Under the pieces are notes generated by a model. That model was not told the origin of the DNA. It made no database searches and saw nothing but the letters and a program-made list of their open reading frames with translations. The position numbers and the translations under genes are program-made. Below are positions 1 to 5,698 of a DNA stretch of 6,778 nucleotides, one piece after another. This DNA is from JBBSOW01 sp038259365 (lineage in GTDB: Bacteria; Actinomycetota; Actinomycetes; Propionibacteriales; Propionibacteriaceae): positions 1 to 6,778 of the forward strand of contig JBBSOW010000148.1 in assembly GCA_038259365.1 (NCBI GenBank), given 5' to 3'. Positions within the stretch are counted from its first letter, which is position 1. The number at the start of each line of letters is the position of its first letter.

Positions 1-517
1 CCCCTCGCTGGGAAGCACGACGGCGACCGGCTCGGCGGTGCTGCGTGCGGTCAGCAGGCGCGAGAACTTCGATGACGTCCGGGTCAGCTTGGATCTGGAC
101 GTTGCTGGCCTCACCACGACGCCGCGAACAGGTAGCCACAACTACGATGGCGTTCACGTGTTCTTGCGCTACACCAGCCCGGACAGCTTTTACTCCGTGA
201 GCTTGTGCCGTCGTGACGACACCGCCGCCGTCAAGCGGAAACAGCCTGGCACCGACTCCGACGATGGGCTTTACCAAACCCTCGCTCAGGTGGGTATGCC
301 CTGCCCCATCGGCGGTTGGCAGGACTTCGCGGTGTCAGTGGTCGACGAGCCCGACGGGGTCAGGCTCACCATCACGACTCAGGGCAGAACCGTCGTATCG
401 GTGCTCGACACCGGCCTGGGAGGGGTGTCGCCGCTTCGTGGCCGGGGCCGGATCGGCGTGCGTGGGGATAACGCCGAGTTCCACCTCCGCAACCTGAGGG
501 TCGAACGGGAACCCTGA
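1..517 (+). CDS. C-terminal part of a protein ending in a jelly-roll (LamG / 3-keto-disaccharide hydrolase-like) domain; 5' end outside window
   Basis: The reading frame (codons from base 2) is open from the window edge to TGA at 515-517, so the gene almost certainly begins upstream. The GTG at 38 is internal and has no ribosome binding site. The visible 171 or so residues look like a beta-sandwich. There is an early segment of alternating strands (DVRVSLDLDV), a central FLRYTSPDSFYSVSLCRRDD strand pair, a GGWQDFAVSVV strand, LTITTQGRTVVSVLDT, and the closing GRIGVRGDNAEFHLRNLRV. That last element (Gly-rich turn, then 'evxfxNlxV') is typical of the C-terminal strands of concanavalin-A-like lectin/glucanase folds such as LamG and DUF1080. 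The role is probably binding or processing of a carbohydrate or extracellular ligand, but no catalytic residues can be assigned from this fragment. The fold is fairly secure; the function is inference. Confidence 0.75.
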   Translation, partial: PSLGSTTATGSAVLRAVSRRENFDDVRVSLDLDVAGLTTTPRTGSHNYDGVHVFLRYTSPDSFYSVSLCRRDDTAAVKRKQPGTDSDDGLYQTLAQVGMPCPIGGWQDFAVSVVDEPDGVRLTITTQGRTVVSVLDTGLGGVSPLRGRGRIGVRGDNAEFHLRNLRVEREP

Positions 518-547
518 CGCAGTTGGAACGCACTAGGCCCTGTAGCG

Positions 548-643
548 AGCCGGATGATCGCGTCGCAGGTGCCGATCTCGAGGCATCGGGCGGTCCACCA
601 CCGATAGGCCTGGCGACATCATCTTGGCGGTGCGATCTACTGA
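548..643 (+). pseudogene. decayed 3' end of a third copy of the tandem propeller-protein family
   Basis: This intergenic stretch aligns by eye with the last 30 or so codons of the two intact paralogues downstream. Bases 549-586 echo the GAGCCTGGATCAG...CTCGAGG stretch, 592-606 give a TTD-like codon run, and 611-643 match the terminal GxIVLGGGIY-stop codons. Read in the matching frame with one G restored in the run at 626-627, the end reads TTDRPGDIILGGAIY-stop. The intact copies end TTETPGGIVLGGGIY and TTDKVGNVVLGGGVY. The one-base deletion, further small gaps, and the absence of any matching upstream body mark it as a remnant and not a gene. It shows that the family once had at least three members here. 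Confidence 0.7.
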
Positions 644-658
644 CTAAAGGGGGGTAGT

Positions 659-676
659 GCGTCTCGAGCGAGACGC
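659..676. repeat. perfect inverted repeat, 8-bp arms with 2-bp centre
   Basis: The arms GCGTCTCG (659-666) and CGAGACGC (669-676) are exact reverse complements around AG. As RNA this would fold as a 7-bp stem with a GAGC tetraloop. It lies 15 bases after the stop of the decayed third paralogue and upstream of the putative promoter of the next gene. It could be an old intrinsic terminator, although no T-run follows, or an operator. The symmetry is seen directly; either role is inference. Confidence 0.5.
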
Positions 677-710
677 CACATCGAAGGTCCCGCTTGCCAA
701 CGCAACCTCG

Positions 711-737
711 TGAACCAACCAGCGACTGACAGCGTAT
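711..737 (+). promoter_or_regulatory. possible ECF-sigma-type promoter for the tandem propeller genes
   Basis: TGAACC at 711-716 is followed after 16 bases by CGTAT at 733-737. Many ECF sigma factors recognise a GAAC-containing -35 box and a CGT-containing -10 box about 16-17 bases apart, and this pair fits that pattern. Transcription would start near 745 and give a leader of about 45 bases before the GTG at 789. An ECF sigma gene lies 2.4 kb downstream in the same locus. No such pair is seen before the second paralogue, which suggests that both genes are read from here. The call rests on a short degenerate match only. Confidence 0.35.
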
Positions 738-788
738 GAGTAGACGAACAGGTGCAAGACGGCACCAGCATAGAGGTGGAGAGGACTC

Positions 789-1940
789 GTGCAACTTCGC
801 AAGGGCATCGCGCTCGCCGCCGCGGCGCTTGTCGGCACGGCTGGTGGCGTTGTCTTCGCCATAACCGGGCCGGGAGCGTCCCCGGCCGAGCACTCCGCGA
901 CCCCGTCCACGGCTTCCGCACCGACCTCGACCGCCTCCCCCTCGGCGACGAAGGGCTCACCCTCGCCCAGCGAAGCTCCCTTCGGCTCCGGCAACGCCGA
1001 AGACAACGTCCCGCTGCTCTACGTCGCGGATAAGGAAATCCACGACGGCGACAAGGTCATCCCCATCGGCGGTATCGACGGCCTCGGGGTGCAATCGGTA
1101 GACCGCCTGGCCCGCGGGTATCTGGTGGGCACGATCCCTGGCGATGATCAAGCGAGCGACAACCTACACATCGTCGATTCCGAGGGTCGTACCAGGCACC
1201 TGGCCAAGGCCTTCTCCAGCTACGACATCAACCTCGCGAAGGACCGCATCGTCGCGATCGACTACGTCACCGAACTCGCCGTCGTGTGGTCCGACGAAGG
1301 CGAGGTGATCGCCGAATCGAAGGAACCCGTCGGCTACCCCGCGGAGGGGGCGGTCGGCTTCGTCGAAGATGATGTCGCCATCGTCTCGACGAGTTCCAAG
1401 GGCAGCCAGACGTCGCTGCACTGGAACCTGTCGATGTCGAAGACCACGAAGGTGTCCTCCCCTGGCGTACGAGGGATGGGGATGTCCCCCGGTGGTTCCT
1501 ACCTGGCGGGGAGCACCATCACCGGAGGGCCCAACGAGGACCCCTGCTTGGGCGTGGCGAGTGACGAACGGGTCCAGGAGCCACGGGAATGGACCGCTTG
1601 TGGCTGGCGGAGCTTCGGACTTCAGGCCCAGTTCAGCCCCGACAACCGCTTGGTCCTGGCTGTCCCCGTCCTCACCGACGGCTTCGGCCCCAGCGAGTTC
1701 GCCGCCTTCGGCGTGCGAGAGGGCCCGAAAAAGCCCGCCGGCAGGTTCAAAACCCCCGACCTGACCACCGACGCGAAGTGGGCCGACAGCGCCCACCTCT
1801 GGCTGACGGGGGCTCGGGACAAGGACTACGACTTCAAGGCCGGCGCCTGGATCAGAGAATGCGACCTGGACGGTCGATGCGAGACCGTCGTCACCACCGA
1901 AACGCCAGGCGGAATCGTCCTGGGCGGTGGGATCTACTGA
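789..1940 (+). CDS. exported membrane-anchored beta-propeller-like protein, tandem copy 1
   Basis: The protein has 383 residues. Residues 1-5 are basic (MQLRK) and a hydrophobic segment follows at about 6-27 (IALAAAALVGTAGGVVFAI), acting as a signal anchor or uncleaved signal. Residues 28-66 are a Ser/Thr/Pro/Ala linker, as in cell-surface proteins. Residues 70-383 form repeated beta-strand blocks with turns such as MSPGGSYLAGS (232-242) and FSPDNRLVLAVP (282-293), typical of WD40/TolB-like propeller blades. Cys253, Cys271, Cys358 and Cys364 are all conserved in copy 2 and suggest two disulfides outside the membrane. The GTG start is fixed by a GGAGAGGA site at 778-785 and by alignment with copy 2. 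No enzymatic motif is recognised. The likely role is ligand sensing or protein interaction at the envelope, inferred from fold and from the nearby sigma factor and kinase. The exact propeller family is uncertain. Confidence 0.85.
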   Translation: MQLRKGIALAAAALVGTAGGVVFAITGPGASPAEHSATPSTASAPTSTASPSATKGSPSPSEAPFGSGNAEDNVPLLYVADKEIHDGDKVIPIGGIDGLGVQSVDRLARGYLVGTIPGDDQASDNLHIVDSEGRTRHLAKAFSSYDINLAKDRIVAIDYVTELAVVWSDEGEVIAESKEPVGYPAEGAVGFVEDDVAIVSTSSKGSQTSLHWNLSMSKTTKVSSPGVRGMGMSPGGSYLAGSTITGGPNEDPCLGVASDERVQEPREWTACGWRSFGLQAQFSPDNRLVLAVPVLTDGFGPSEFAAFGVREGPKKPAGRFKTPDLTTDAKWADSAHLWLTGARDKDYDFKAGAWIRECDLDGRCETVVTTETPGGIVLGGGIY

Positions 1941-1995
1941 GGCTGGACGTTTTGCGGGCGAGTGATCGAAAAAGATGGAATCATCATCGAGGGGT

Positions 1996-2002
1996 GGAGG
2001 AG
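1996..2002 (+). promoter_or_regulatory. ribosome binding site that fixes the start of tandem copy 2
   Basis: GGAGGAG lies five bases before the GTG at 2008. The corresponding site before copy 1 (778-785) has the same context. An ATG at 1975 opens the frame earlier but would make this site coding and add 11 residues that are absent from copy 1, so the GTG is preferred. Confidence 0.75.
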
Positions 2003-2007
2003 ACATC

Positions 2008-3162
2008 GTGAGACATCGGACGGGCACCGCCCTTCTCGCTGCCCTTGTCGGGACGACGGGCGGTGTGGTGTTCGCCGTGATGGCGGAAAAACCTTCGGCC
2101 GGACCCCCCGCACCCCACGCAGAGACCTCCACGGCGGCCCCGGTCGCGCCCACCTCGCCCACCTCGTCACCGACGAAGAGCTCCCCCTCGCCCAGCAAGA
2201 GCTACTACGGCAGCGGTACCGCCGAGGACAACGCTCCGCTGCTCTACGTCGCGGACCAGGTCATCCACGATGGGCAGGAGATCATCACCATGGATGCTCT
2301 CGACGACCTCGACGTCATCTCGGTCGACCGGCTGAACGAAGGCTATCTGGTGGGCACGACCGGCTACGGGGATCAGGAGGACGCCATCTTGCACATCGTC
2401 GATCCCAGTGGCGGCACCAGGAAGCTGGCCAGGGCGTTCTACCCCTACGACATCAACCTCGCGAAGGACCGCGTCGTGGCGATCGATTCCGTCACGAAAC
2501 GCGCCGTCGTCTACTCCAGCACGGGCAAGGTGATCGGCAAAACCGACAAAGCGCTCGACAACGCGGGGCGGGCGGCGGTGGGCTTCGTCGAGGATGAGGT
2601 CCTCATCGTTACCGAGGACTCCCAGAACAAGCAGAAGGCGGTGCGCTGGGATCCGAGGACGTCGAAGACCAAGAAGGTCGACGCCCCCGAACTATCCAGC
2701 GCGGGGGTGTCACCGGGAGGTTCGTTCGTGGCGGGCAACACCGCCGGATCCGAGGAGGAAGGCGGCTGTTTGGGGGTGAGGAGTGACAACCGCGTGGGCA
2801 TTCAGCACAACTGGAAGGCGTGCGATTGGCGAAGCTTCGGCGCCCAGGGCCAGTTCAGCCCCGACGGCAGCTTGGTCCTCGCCGTCCCCGTCCTCACCGA
2901 CGGCTTCGGCCCCGGCGAACTCGCCGTTTTCGGCGTCCGCGAGGACTCAGACAAGCCCGTCGACGATTTTAAGACACCCAACCTCACCACCGACGCGAAG
3001 TGGGCGGACAACGAGTATCTGTGGCTCACCGGCGCTCGCGGCGGAGACTACGACTTCAACGAGGGAGCCTGGATCAGAAAGTGTGACCTCGAGGGTCGGT
3101 GCGAGATCGTCGCGACCACCGACAAGGTGGGCAACGTCGTCTTGGGTGGGGGCGTCTACTAG
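2008..3162 (+). CDS. exported membrane-anchored beta-propeller-like protein, tandem copy 2
   Basis: This 384-residue paralogue of the preceding gene starts 67 bases after its stop, so the two are probably co-transcribed. It has the same plan: basic start (MRHRT), hydrophobic segment at about 7-26, Pro/Ser/Thr linker at about 28-66, then the propeller-like domain. Best-conserved blocks are EDNxPLLYVAD (73-83), YDINLAKDRVVAID (147-160), VGFVEDEV (191-198), VSPGGSF (234-240), QFSPDGSLVLAVPVLTDGFG (282-301), LTTDAKWAD (326-334) and the CDLEGRCE motif (359-366). Cys254, Cys272, Cys359 and Cys365 match the four cysteines of copy 1. Loops such as 118-126 and 176-190 differ, which would fit divergence of a binding surface. 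It is not an obvious enzyme. Export and fold are likely; the function is unknown. Confidence 0.85.
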   Translation: MRHRTGTALLAALVGTTGGVVFAVMAEKPSAGPPAPHAETSTAAPVAPTSPTSSPTKSSPSPSKSYYGSGTAEDNAPLLYVADQVIHDGQEIITMDALDDLDVISVDRLNEGYLVGTTGYGDQEDAILHIVDPSGGTRKLARAFYPYDINLAKDRVVAIDSVTKRAVVYSSTGKVIGKTDKALDNAGRAAVGFVEDEVLIVTEDSQNKQKAVRWDPRTSKTKKVDAPELSSAGVSPGGSFVAGNTAGSEEEGGCLGVRSDNRVGIQHNWKACDWRSFGAQGQFSPDGSLVLAVPVLTDGFGPGELAVFGVREDSDKPVDDFKTPNLTTDAKWADNEYLWLTGARGGDYDFNEGAWIRKCDLEGRCEIVATTDKVGNVVLGGGVY

Positions 3163-3163
3163 G

Positions 3164-3181
3164 AGCCCAAGACCCTTGGCT
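3164..3181. terminator. possible bidirectional terminator hairpin between convergent genes
   Basis: AGCCCAAG (3164-3171) can pair with CTTGGCT (3175-3181) across a three-base loop, with one bulged C. It sits in the 28-base gap between the stop of tandem copy 2 on the plus strand and the stop of the sigma gene on the minus strand, where a shared terminator would be expected. No clear T-run follows on either strand, so the call depends on position and pairing. Confidence 0.4.
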
Positions 3182-3190
3182 GCCGTTTCG

Positions 3191-3742
3191 TCACTGGATC
3201 CTCAGCAGCGGACGCACCATCTCGCGCGCCCGGTGAATCCGCGATTTGAGTGTCCCCAGCGAAACGTCTAGCAGCCCGGCGATCTCGGCGTAGTCCAGTT
3301 CGTTGACGTCGCGCAACACCAGCGCCTCCGCGAGGTCCGGGTTGCGCGAGCCCAGCACCTCCAGAGCCTCGAGGAAGTCCAGGCGCGATCCGGCGATCAC
3401 GCTCGTGGTTCGAGGATCGGCGGCGGTAGGAAACTCGGCCGTCGCCCGCTCCAGCGAGCGTCGCTTCAGGGTGCGGTAGGTCGATCTGGCGCTGTTGGCC
3501 GCCACCGCGTGCATCCAGGTGGTGAATTTGGCGCGCGTGCCGTCGAACTTGGCGATGTTGCGAGCGATCGAAAGCAACGCGTCCTGGGCGGCCTCTTCGG
3601 CGTCTTGGGGGTAGAGCAACATCTTGCCCGCGATGCGCTGCACCCGGGGCTGCACTAGGCCGAGCAGCTGTTCGAGGGCGTCGTTGTCACCGTCGGCGGC
3701 CCGTCGGGCCAGGTCGTTCAGATGGTCGTCGTTGTGGGCCAA
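3191..3742 (-). CDS. ECF-type (sigma-70 family) RNA polymerase sigma factor
   Basis: The protein has 183 residues, a normal length for an ECF sigma factor with only regions 2 and 4. Region 2 spans about 10-95. It includes the core-binding helix with YPQDAEEAAQDALLSI (44-59), whose acidic DAEE matches the usual DAED, and the promoter-melting segment FTTWMHAVAANSARSTYR (73-90). Region 4 spans about 125-180, with the helix-turn-helix LDYAEIAGLLDVSLGTLKSR (149-168) for -35 recognition. The TTG start at 3742 is chosen because GGAGGA lies five bases upstream; an earlier TTG at 3793 has no such site. No zinc-finger anti-sigma gene is nearby. The divergent neighbour is a Ser/Thr kinase, and such ECF-kinase pairs are a known arrangement, so control by phosphorylation is plausible. 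The convergent tandem propeller genes are candidate targets. Confidence 0.93.
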   Translation of the reverse strand: MAHNDDHLNDLARRAADGDNDALEQLLGLVQPRVQRIAGKMLLYPQDAEEAAQDALLSIARNIAKFDGTRAKFTTWMHAVAANSARSTYRTLKRRSLERATAEFPTAADPRTTSVIAGSRLDFLEALEVLGSRNPDLAEALVLRDVNELDYAEIAGLLDVSLGTLKSRIHRAREMVRPLLRIQ

Positions 3743-3747
3743 CTGGT

Positions 3748-3753
3748 TCCTCC
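3748..3753 (-). promoter_or_regulatory. ribosome binding site that fixes the TTG start of the sigma gene
   Basis: On the minus strand GGAGGA is followed by ACCAG and then TTG at 3742, an ideal five-base spacing. It selects this TTG over the TTG at 3793, which would add 17 residues unlike any sigma factor N-terminus. Confidence 0.75.
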
Positions 3754-3787
3754 GTGGGCTCGCAGCCGCGAAGATCGAGGCTCTAGG

Positions 3788-3797
3788 GCACAATAAC
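3788..3797. promoter_or_regulatory. AT-rich element in the divergent sigma/kinase intergenic region, possible overlapping -10 boxes
   Basis: GCACAATAAC is the only AT-rich stretch in the 59-base gap. On the minus strand it contains TATTGT (3795-3790), which fits the actinobacterial TAnnnT -10 pattern and would leave a leader of about 40 bases before the sigma start. On the plus strand CACAAT (3789-3794), a weaker match, would place transcription at or near the kinase GTG at 3802, giving a leaderless message. No convincing -35 box is seen on either side. Confidence 0.25.
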
Positions 3798-3801
3798 GTG
3801 G

Positions 3802-4872
3802 GTGTCCCTCCCCGAGCGCCTAGGCCGACTTCGTCGCGTCGAGCAAATCGGTGCCGGCGGCTTTGCGACCGTGTGGCGCTACCACGACGACGAACTCGAT
3901 TCCGACGTCGCGGTCAAGGCTCTGGCCGATAACTGGGCTCACCGCCTCGACATCCGGGAACGCTTCTTGACCGAGGCGCGGATCCTGCGCAAGGCCGACG
4001 CCGATCGCGTGGTGCGCGTGTACGACATCGGCCAGACCGAGGACGGAACGCCGTACTTCGTCATGAGCTATGCCGACCTGGGAACCGTGGCCGATCTCAT
4101 CAGCTCAGGTGAACCGCTCTCGATCGTCGAAGTGCTCGACCTCGTGCGCCAAGCGGGAGCCGGCATCGCGGTGCTGCACCGCAACGGGATCGTGCACCGA
4201 GACATCAAACCGCAGAACCTGTTGCTCAAGAACGGCAGCGGCGGTGAGGTTCGGGTGATGGTGGCCGATCTCGGCGTGGCCAAGGCGTTGGCCCACTCCA
4301 GCGCATTGACCCAGGTGGTCGGGACGCCCGCCTACATGGCGCCAGAACAGGTGCACGGCACCGGGGTGGACGAGCGCGCTGACGTCCACGCCCTCGCGGC
4401 GGTCGCCTACGTGCTCCTCACCGGCCGCCCGGTGCGCGACGACACGCTCAACGGGTTGCTCACCGCCTGTCTACCGCCCCGCCCCTCCAGCCTGACCGAC
4501 GACGTCCCGCGAGCCTTCGACGAACCGATCCTGAAAGCACTCGAACCCGATCCCGAGAACCGTTACCGCAGCATCGACGCCTTCCTTGCCGCGTTGACCG
4601 ACGCGGAAACCGAGCACGCCACACCCTTCGCGGGCCCCGCCGACCCCCAGGACTCCGGCGAAACCGGCGACTACCCCGCGGCCGGGAATCCCTCCACGAG
4701 TTCAGCCGCCGCCAAGAAGCCCGTTGCGGCCCCAGCAGACGTTCGTCGATCCGAATCAGCGGCCGTCGCCAAGGCGACGAACCGGGTCCTGCCGACCGTG
4801 CTCTTGTTCGTGGCGGTCCTCGTGGCCACGTTCTTGGCGGCCTGGTTCCTGACGGGTATTTTTCTCAGGTGA
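3802..4872 (+). CDS. membrane-anchored Ser/Thr protein kinase (PknB-like catalytic domain, C-terminal anchor, no sensor domain)
   Basis: The protein has 356 residues. The catalytic domain (about 10-270) has the Gly-rich loop IGAGGFATV (16-24), catalytic Lys39 in VAVK, helix-C Glu58, HRDIKPQN (132-139, with Asp134 and Asn139), metal-binding Asp156 in DLG instead of the usual DFG, and activation segment TQVVGTPAYMAPEQ (170-183). Ser166, Ser167 and Thr170 are candidate autophosphorylation sites. It should therefore be active. An Ala/Pro/Ser-rich linker (about 275-328) leads to one membrane helix (about 329-354, VLPTVLLFVAVLVATFLAAW). The protein ends almost at once (FLR), so there is no PASTA or other outside domain. 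The start is GTG with no strong ribosome site, possibly leaderless. It is divergent from the sigma gene, and its stop overlaps the fluoride-channel gene. The likely job is phosphorylating the sigma factor or an associated protein, which is inference. Confidence 0.93.
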   Translation: MSLPERLGRLRRVEQIGAGGFATVWRYHDDELDSDVAVKALADNWAHRLDIRERFLTEARILRKADADRVVRVYDIGQTEDGTPYFVMSYADLGTVADLISSGEPLSIVEVLDLVRQAGAGIAVLHRNGIVHRDIKPQNLLLKNGSGGEVRVMVADLGVAKALAHSSALTQVVGTPAYMAPEQVHGTGVDERADVHALAAVAYVLLTGRPVRDDTLNGLLTACLPPRPSSLTDDVPRAFDEPILKALEPDPENRYRSIDAFLAALTDAETEHATPFAGPADPQDSGETGDYPAAGNPSTSSAAAKKPVAAPADVRRSESAAVAKATNRVLPTVLLFVAVLVATFLAAWFLTGIFLR

Positions 4873-5318
4873 TGGCGCCACCCGGCTCTTCGGCCCGAAT
4901 GCATCCCCCCTTGCACCGTCATCCGGGCTACCTCGTGGCCGTGTTTGTGGGTGGCATCTTGGGCACGGCACTGCGCTACGCGGGGCAACGGTTCATTGTT
5001 CCCGTCGGCCCCTGGCCGCTGGGCACGATGATCATCAACCTCCTCGGCGCCTTCCTACTGGCCGTTTTCCTGGGAGCGATGTTGGATCTCGGAGAACTCA
5101 GCAGGCGCCAGCACGCCCTGCGGCTCTCGATCGGCACGGGGGTGATGGGCGGCTTCACCACCTACAGCAGCCTGGCTGTGGAGACGGCGACGCTGCTCCA
5201 CGACGGTCCGCTCGCGGCGGCCGTGCTGTACCCGGTGACCTCGATGGTCGCGGGCCTTCTGGTGTCGTTGGCCGGGTTGCGGTTGGTGGGAATTACGAGC
5301 GCACGGCGGCGGAGATGA
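4872..5318 (+). CDS. crcB: fluoride ion channel FluC/CrcB, first of a pair
   Basis: This small four-helix channel protein (148 residues) lets fluoride leave the cytoplasm. Family motifs are present: GGILGTALRY (27-36), GTMIINLLGAF (51-61) with the conserved pore Asn56, and the helix-3 break GVMGGFTTYSSL (90-101). Helices lie at about 20-36, 48-70, 84-108 and 114-140. Positive charge is concentrated at the N-terminus (Arg9, Arg16, His residues), in the helix 2-3 loop (Arg78, Arg79, Arg84) and at the C-terminus (ARRRR), predicting both ends inside. In the usual TTFSTF Phe box it has Tyr98 and Leu101. ATG at 4872 shares its A with the kinase TGA; an in-frame GTG at 4869 would give a GTGA overlap and one extra residue. 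Both starts imply translational coupling. It is probably the partner of the next gene. Confidence 0.93.
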   Translation: MAPPGSSARMHPPLHRHPGYLVAVFVGGILGTALRYAGQRFIVPVGPWPLGTMIINLLGAFLLAVFLGAMLDLGELSRRQHALRLSIGTGVMGGFTTYSSLAVETATLLHDGPLAAAVLYPVTSMVAGLLVSLAGLRLVGITSARRRR

Positions 5319-5683
5319 GCGCCTGGGTGGTGCTGGCGGTCTGCGTCGCGGGCGGTCTCGGGGCCGGATCACGGTTCTTGATCGATGGGCTGATCGCCGA
5401 GCGGCACGCGCTACCCATGCCGATCGGGACGCTGTTGATCAACGTGGTGGGTTCGCTCGCCCTCGGACTGCTGACCGGCGCCCTGACCGCCGATCACCCA
5501 TTGCTGGCCATCCTGGGGATCGGCCTGTGCGGGGGGTTCACGACCTTCTCGACGGCCATGCTGGAGGCCGCACAACTCGTGCGCTCCTACCGCGTGGGAC
5601 TCGCCGCGCTGCAGGCCGTATCCATGCTGGGGCTCTCGGTGGCCGCCGCCGTGCTCGGTGTCGCCCTGGGCTCGTCGTTCTAG
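5315..5683 (+). CDS. crcB: fluoride ion channel FluC/CrcB, second of a pair
   Basis: The protein has 122 residues and starts at an ATGA overlap with the preceding channel gene, with a GGCGGCGGAG purine-rich stretch directly before the ATG. Motifs are GGLGAGSRF (13-21), GTLLINVVGS (38-47) with pore Asn43, and GLCGGFTTFSTA (70-81). Its charge pattern is the reverse of the first copy. The N-terminus (MSAWVV) and C-terminus (GSSF) are uncharged and the helix 2-3 loop is acidic (TADHP). Arginines sit in the helix 1-2 loop (Arg20, Arg30) and helix 3-4 loop (Arg90, Arg93). This predicts both ends outside, so an antiparallel heterodimer with the first copy is likely. The Phe box reads Phe78 and Ala81, so it keeps only the first aromatic. 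Confidence 0.93.
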   Translation: MSAWVVLAVCVAGGLGAGSRFLIDGLIAERHALPMPIGTLLINVVGSLALGLLTGALTADHPLLAILGIGLCGGFTTFSTAMLEAAQLVRSYRVGLAALQAVSMLGLSVAAAVLGVALGSSF

Positions 5684-5698
5684 ACGAAGCCCGGTGAT

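Larger units (their letters stand above)
756..3162 (+). repeat. tandem gene duplication including the leader (units about 756-1940 and 1972-3162)
   Basis: Two adjacent units of nearly equal length share not only the coding sequence but also the untranslated leader. AAGACGGCACCAGCATAGAGG (starting near 756) corresponds to AAGATGGAATCATCATCGAGG (starting near 1972), and each is followed by a GGTGGAG-type ribosome binding site and a GTG start. Conservation of the leader supports duplication of a whole transcription/translation unit and not separate acquisition. The protein copies have diverged most in the Ser/Thr/Pro linker and least in the C-terminal 90 residues. Confidence 0.8.

Noticed and set aside
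372..893. A 173-codon minus-strand frame across the first intergenic region
   Set aside because: The product is low-complexity and Arg/Ser/Gly-rich, and the frame overlaps the end of the jelly-roll gene, the relic and the start of copy 1. It has no supported start.
1975..2007. ATG at 1975 as the start of tandem copy 2
   Set aside because: The added residues are encoded by the conserved untranslated leader and ribosome binding site, and copy 1 has no matching extension.
1164..2198. A 344-codon open frame on the minus strand opposite the tandem genes
   Set aside because: It spans both the end of copy 1 and the start of copy 2, including the intergenic leader, and its product resembles no protein. 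It is a GC-rich shadow of the real genes.
3743..3793. TTG at 3793 as the start of the sigma factor
   Set aside because: It lacks a ribosome site, while the TTG at 3742 has GGAGGA at ideal spacing and gives a normal ECF N-terminus.
4860..4885. TGATGGCGCC near the first fluC start as part of a fluoride riboswitch
   Set aside because: The stretch lies across the kinase stop and fluC start, and I could not find the paired upstream elements of the motif. With coupled translation a riboswitch here is unlikely.
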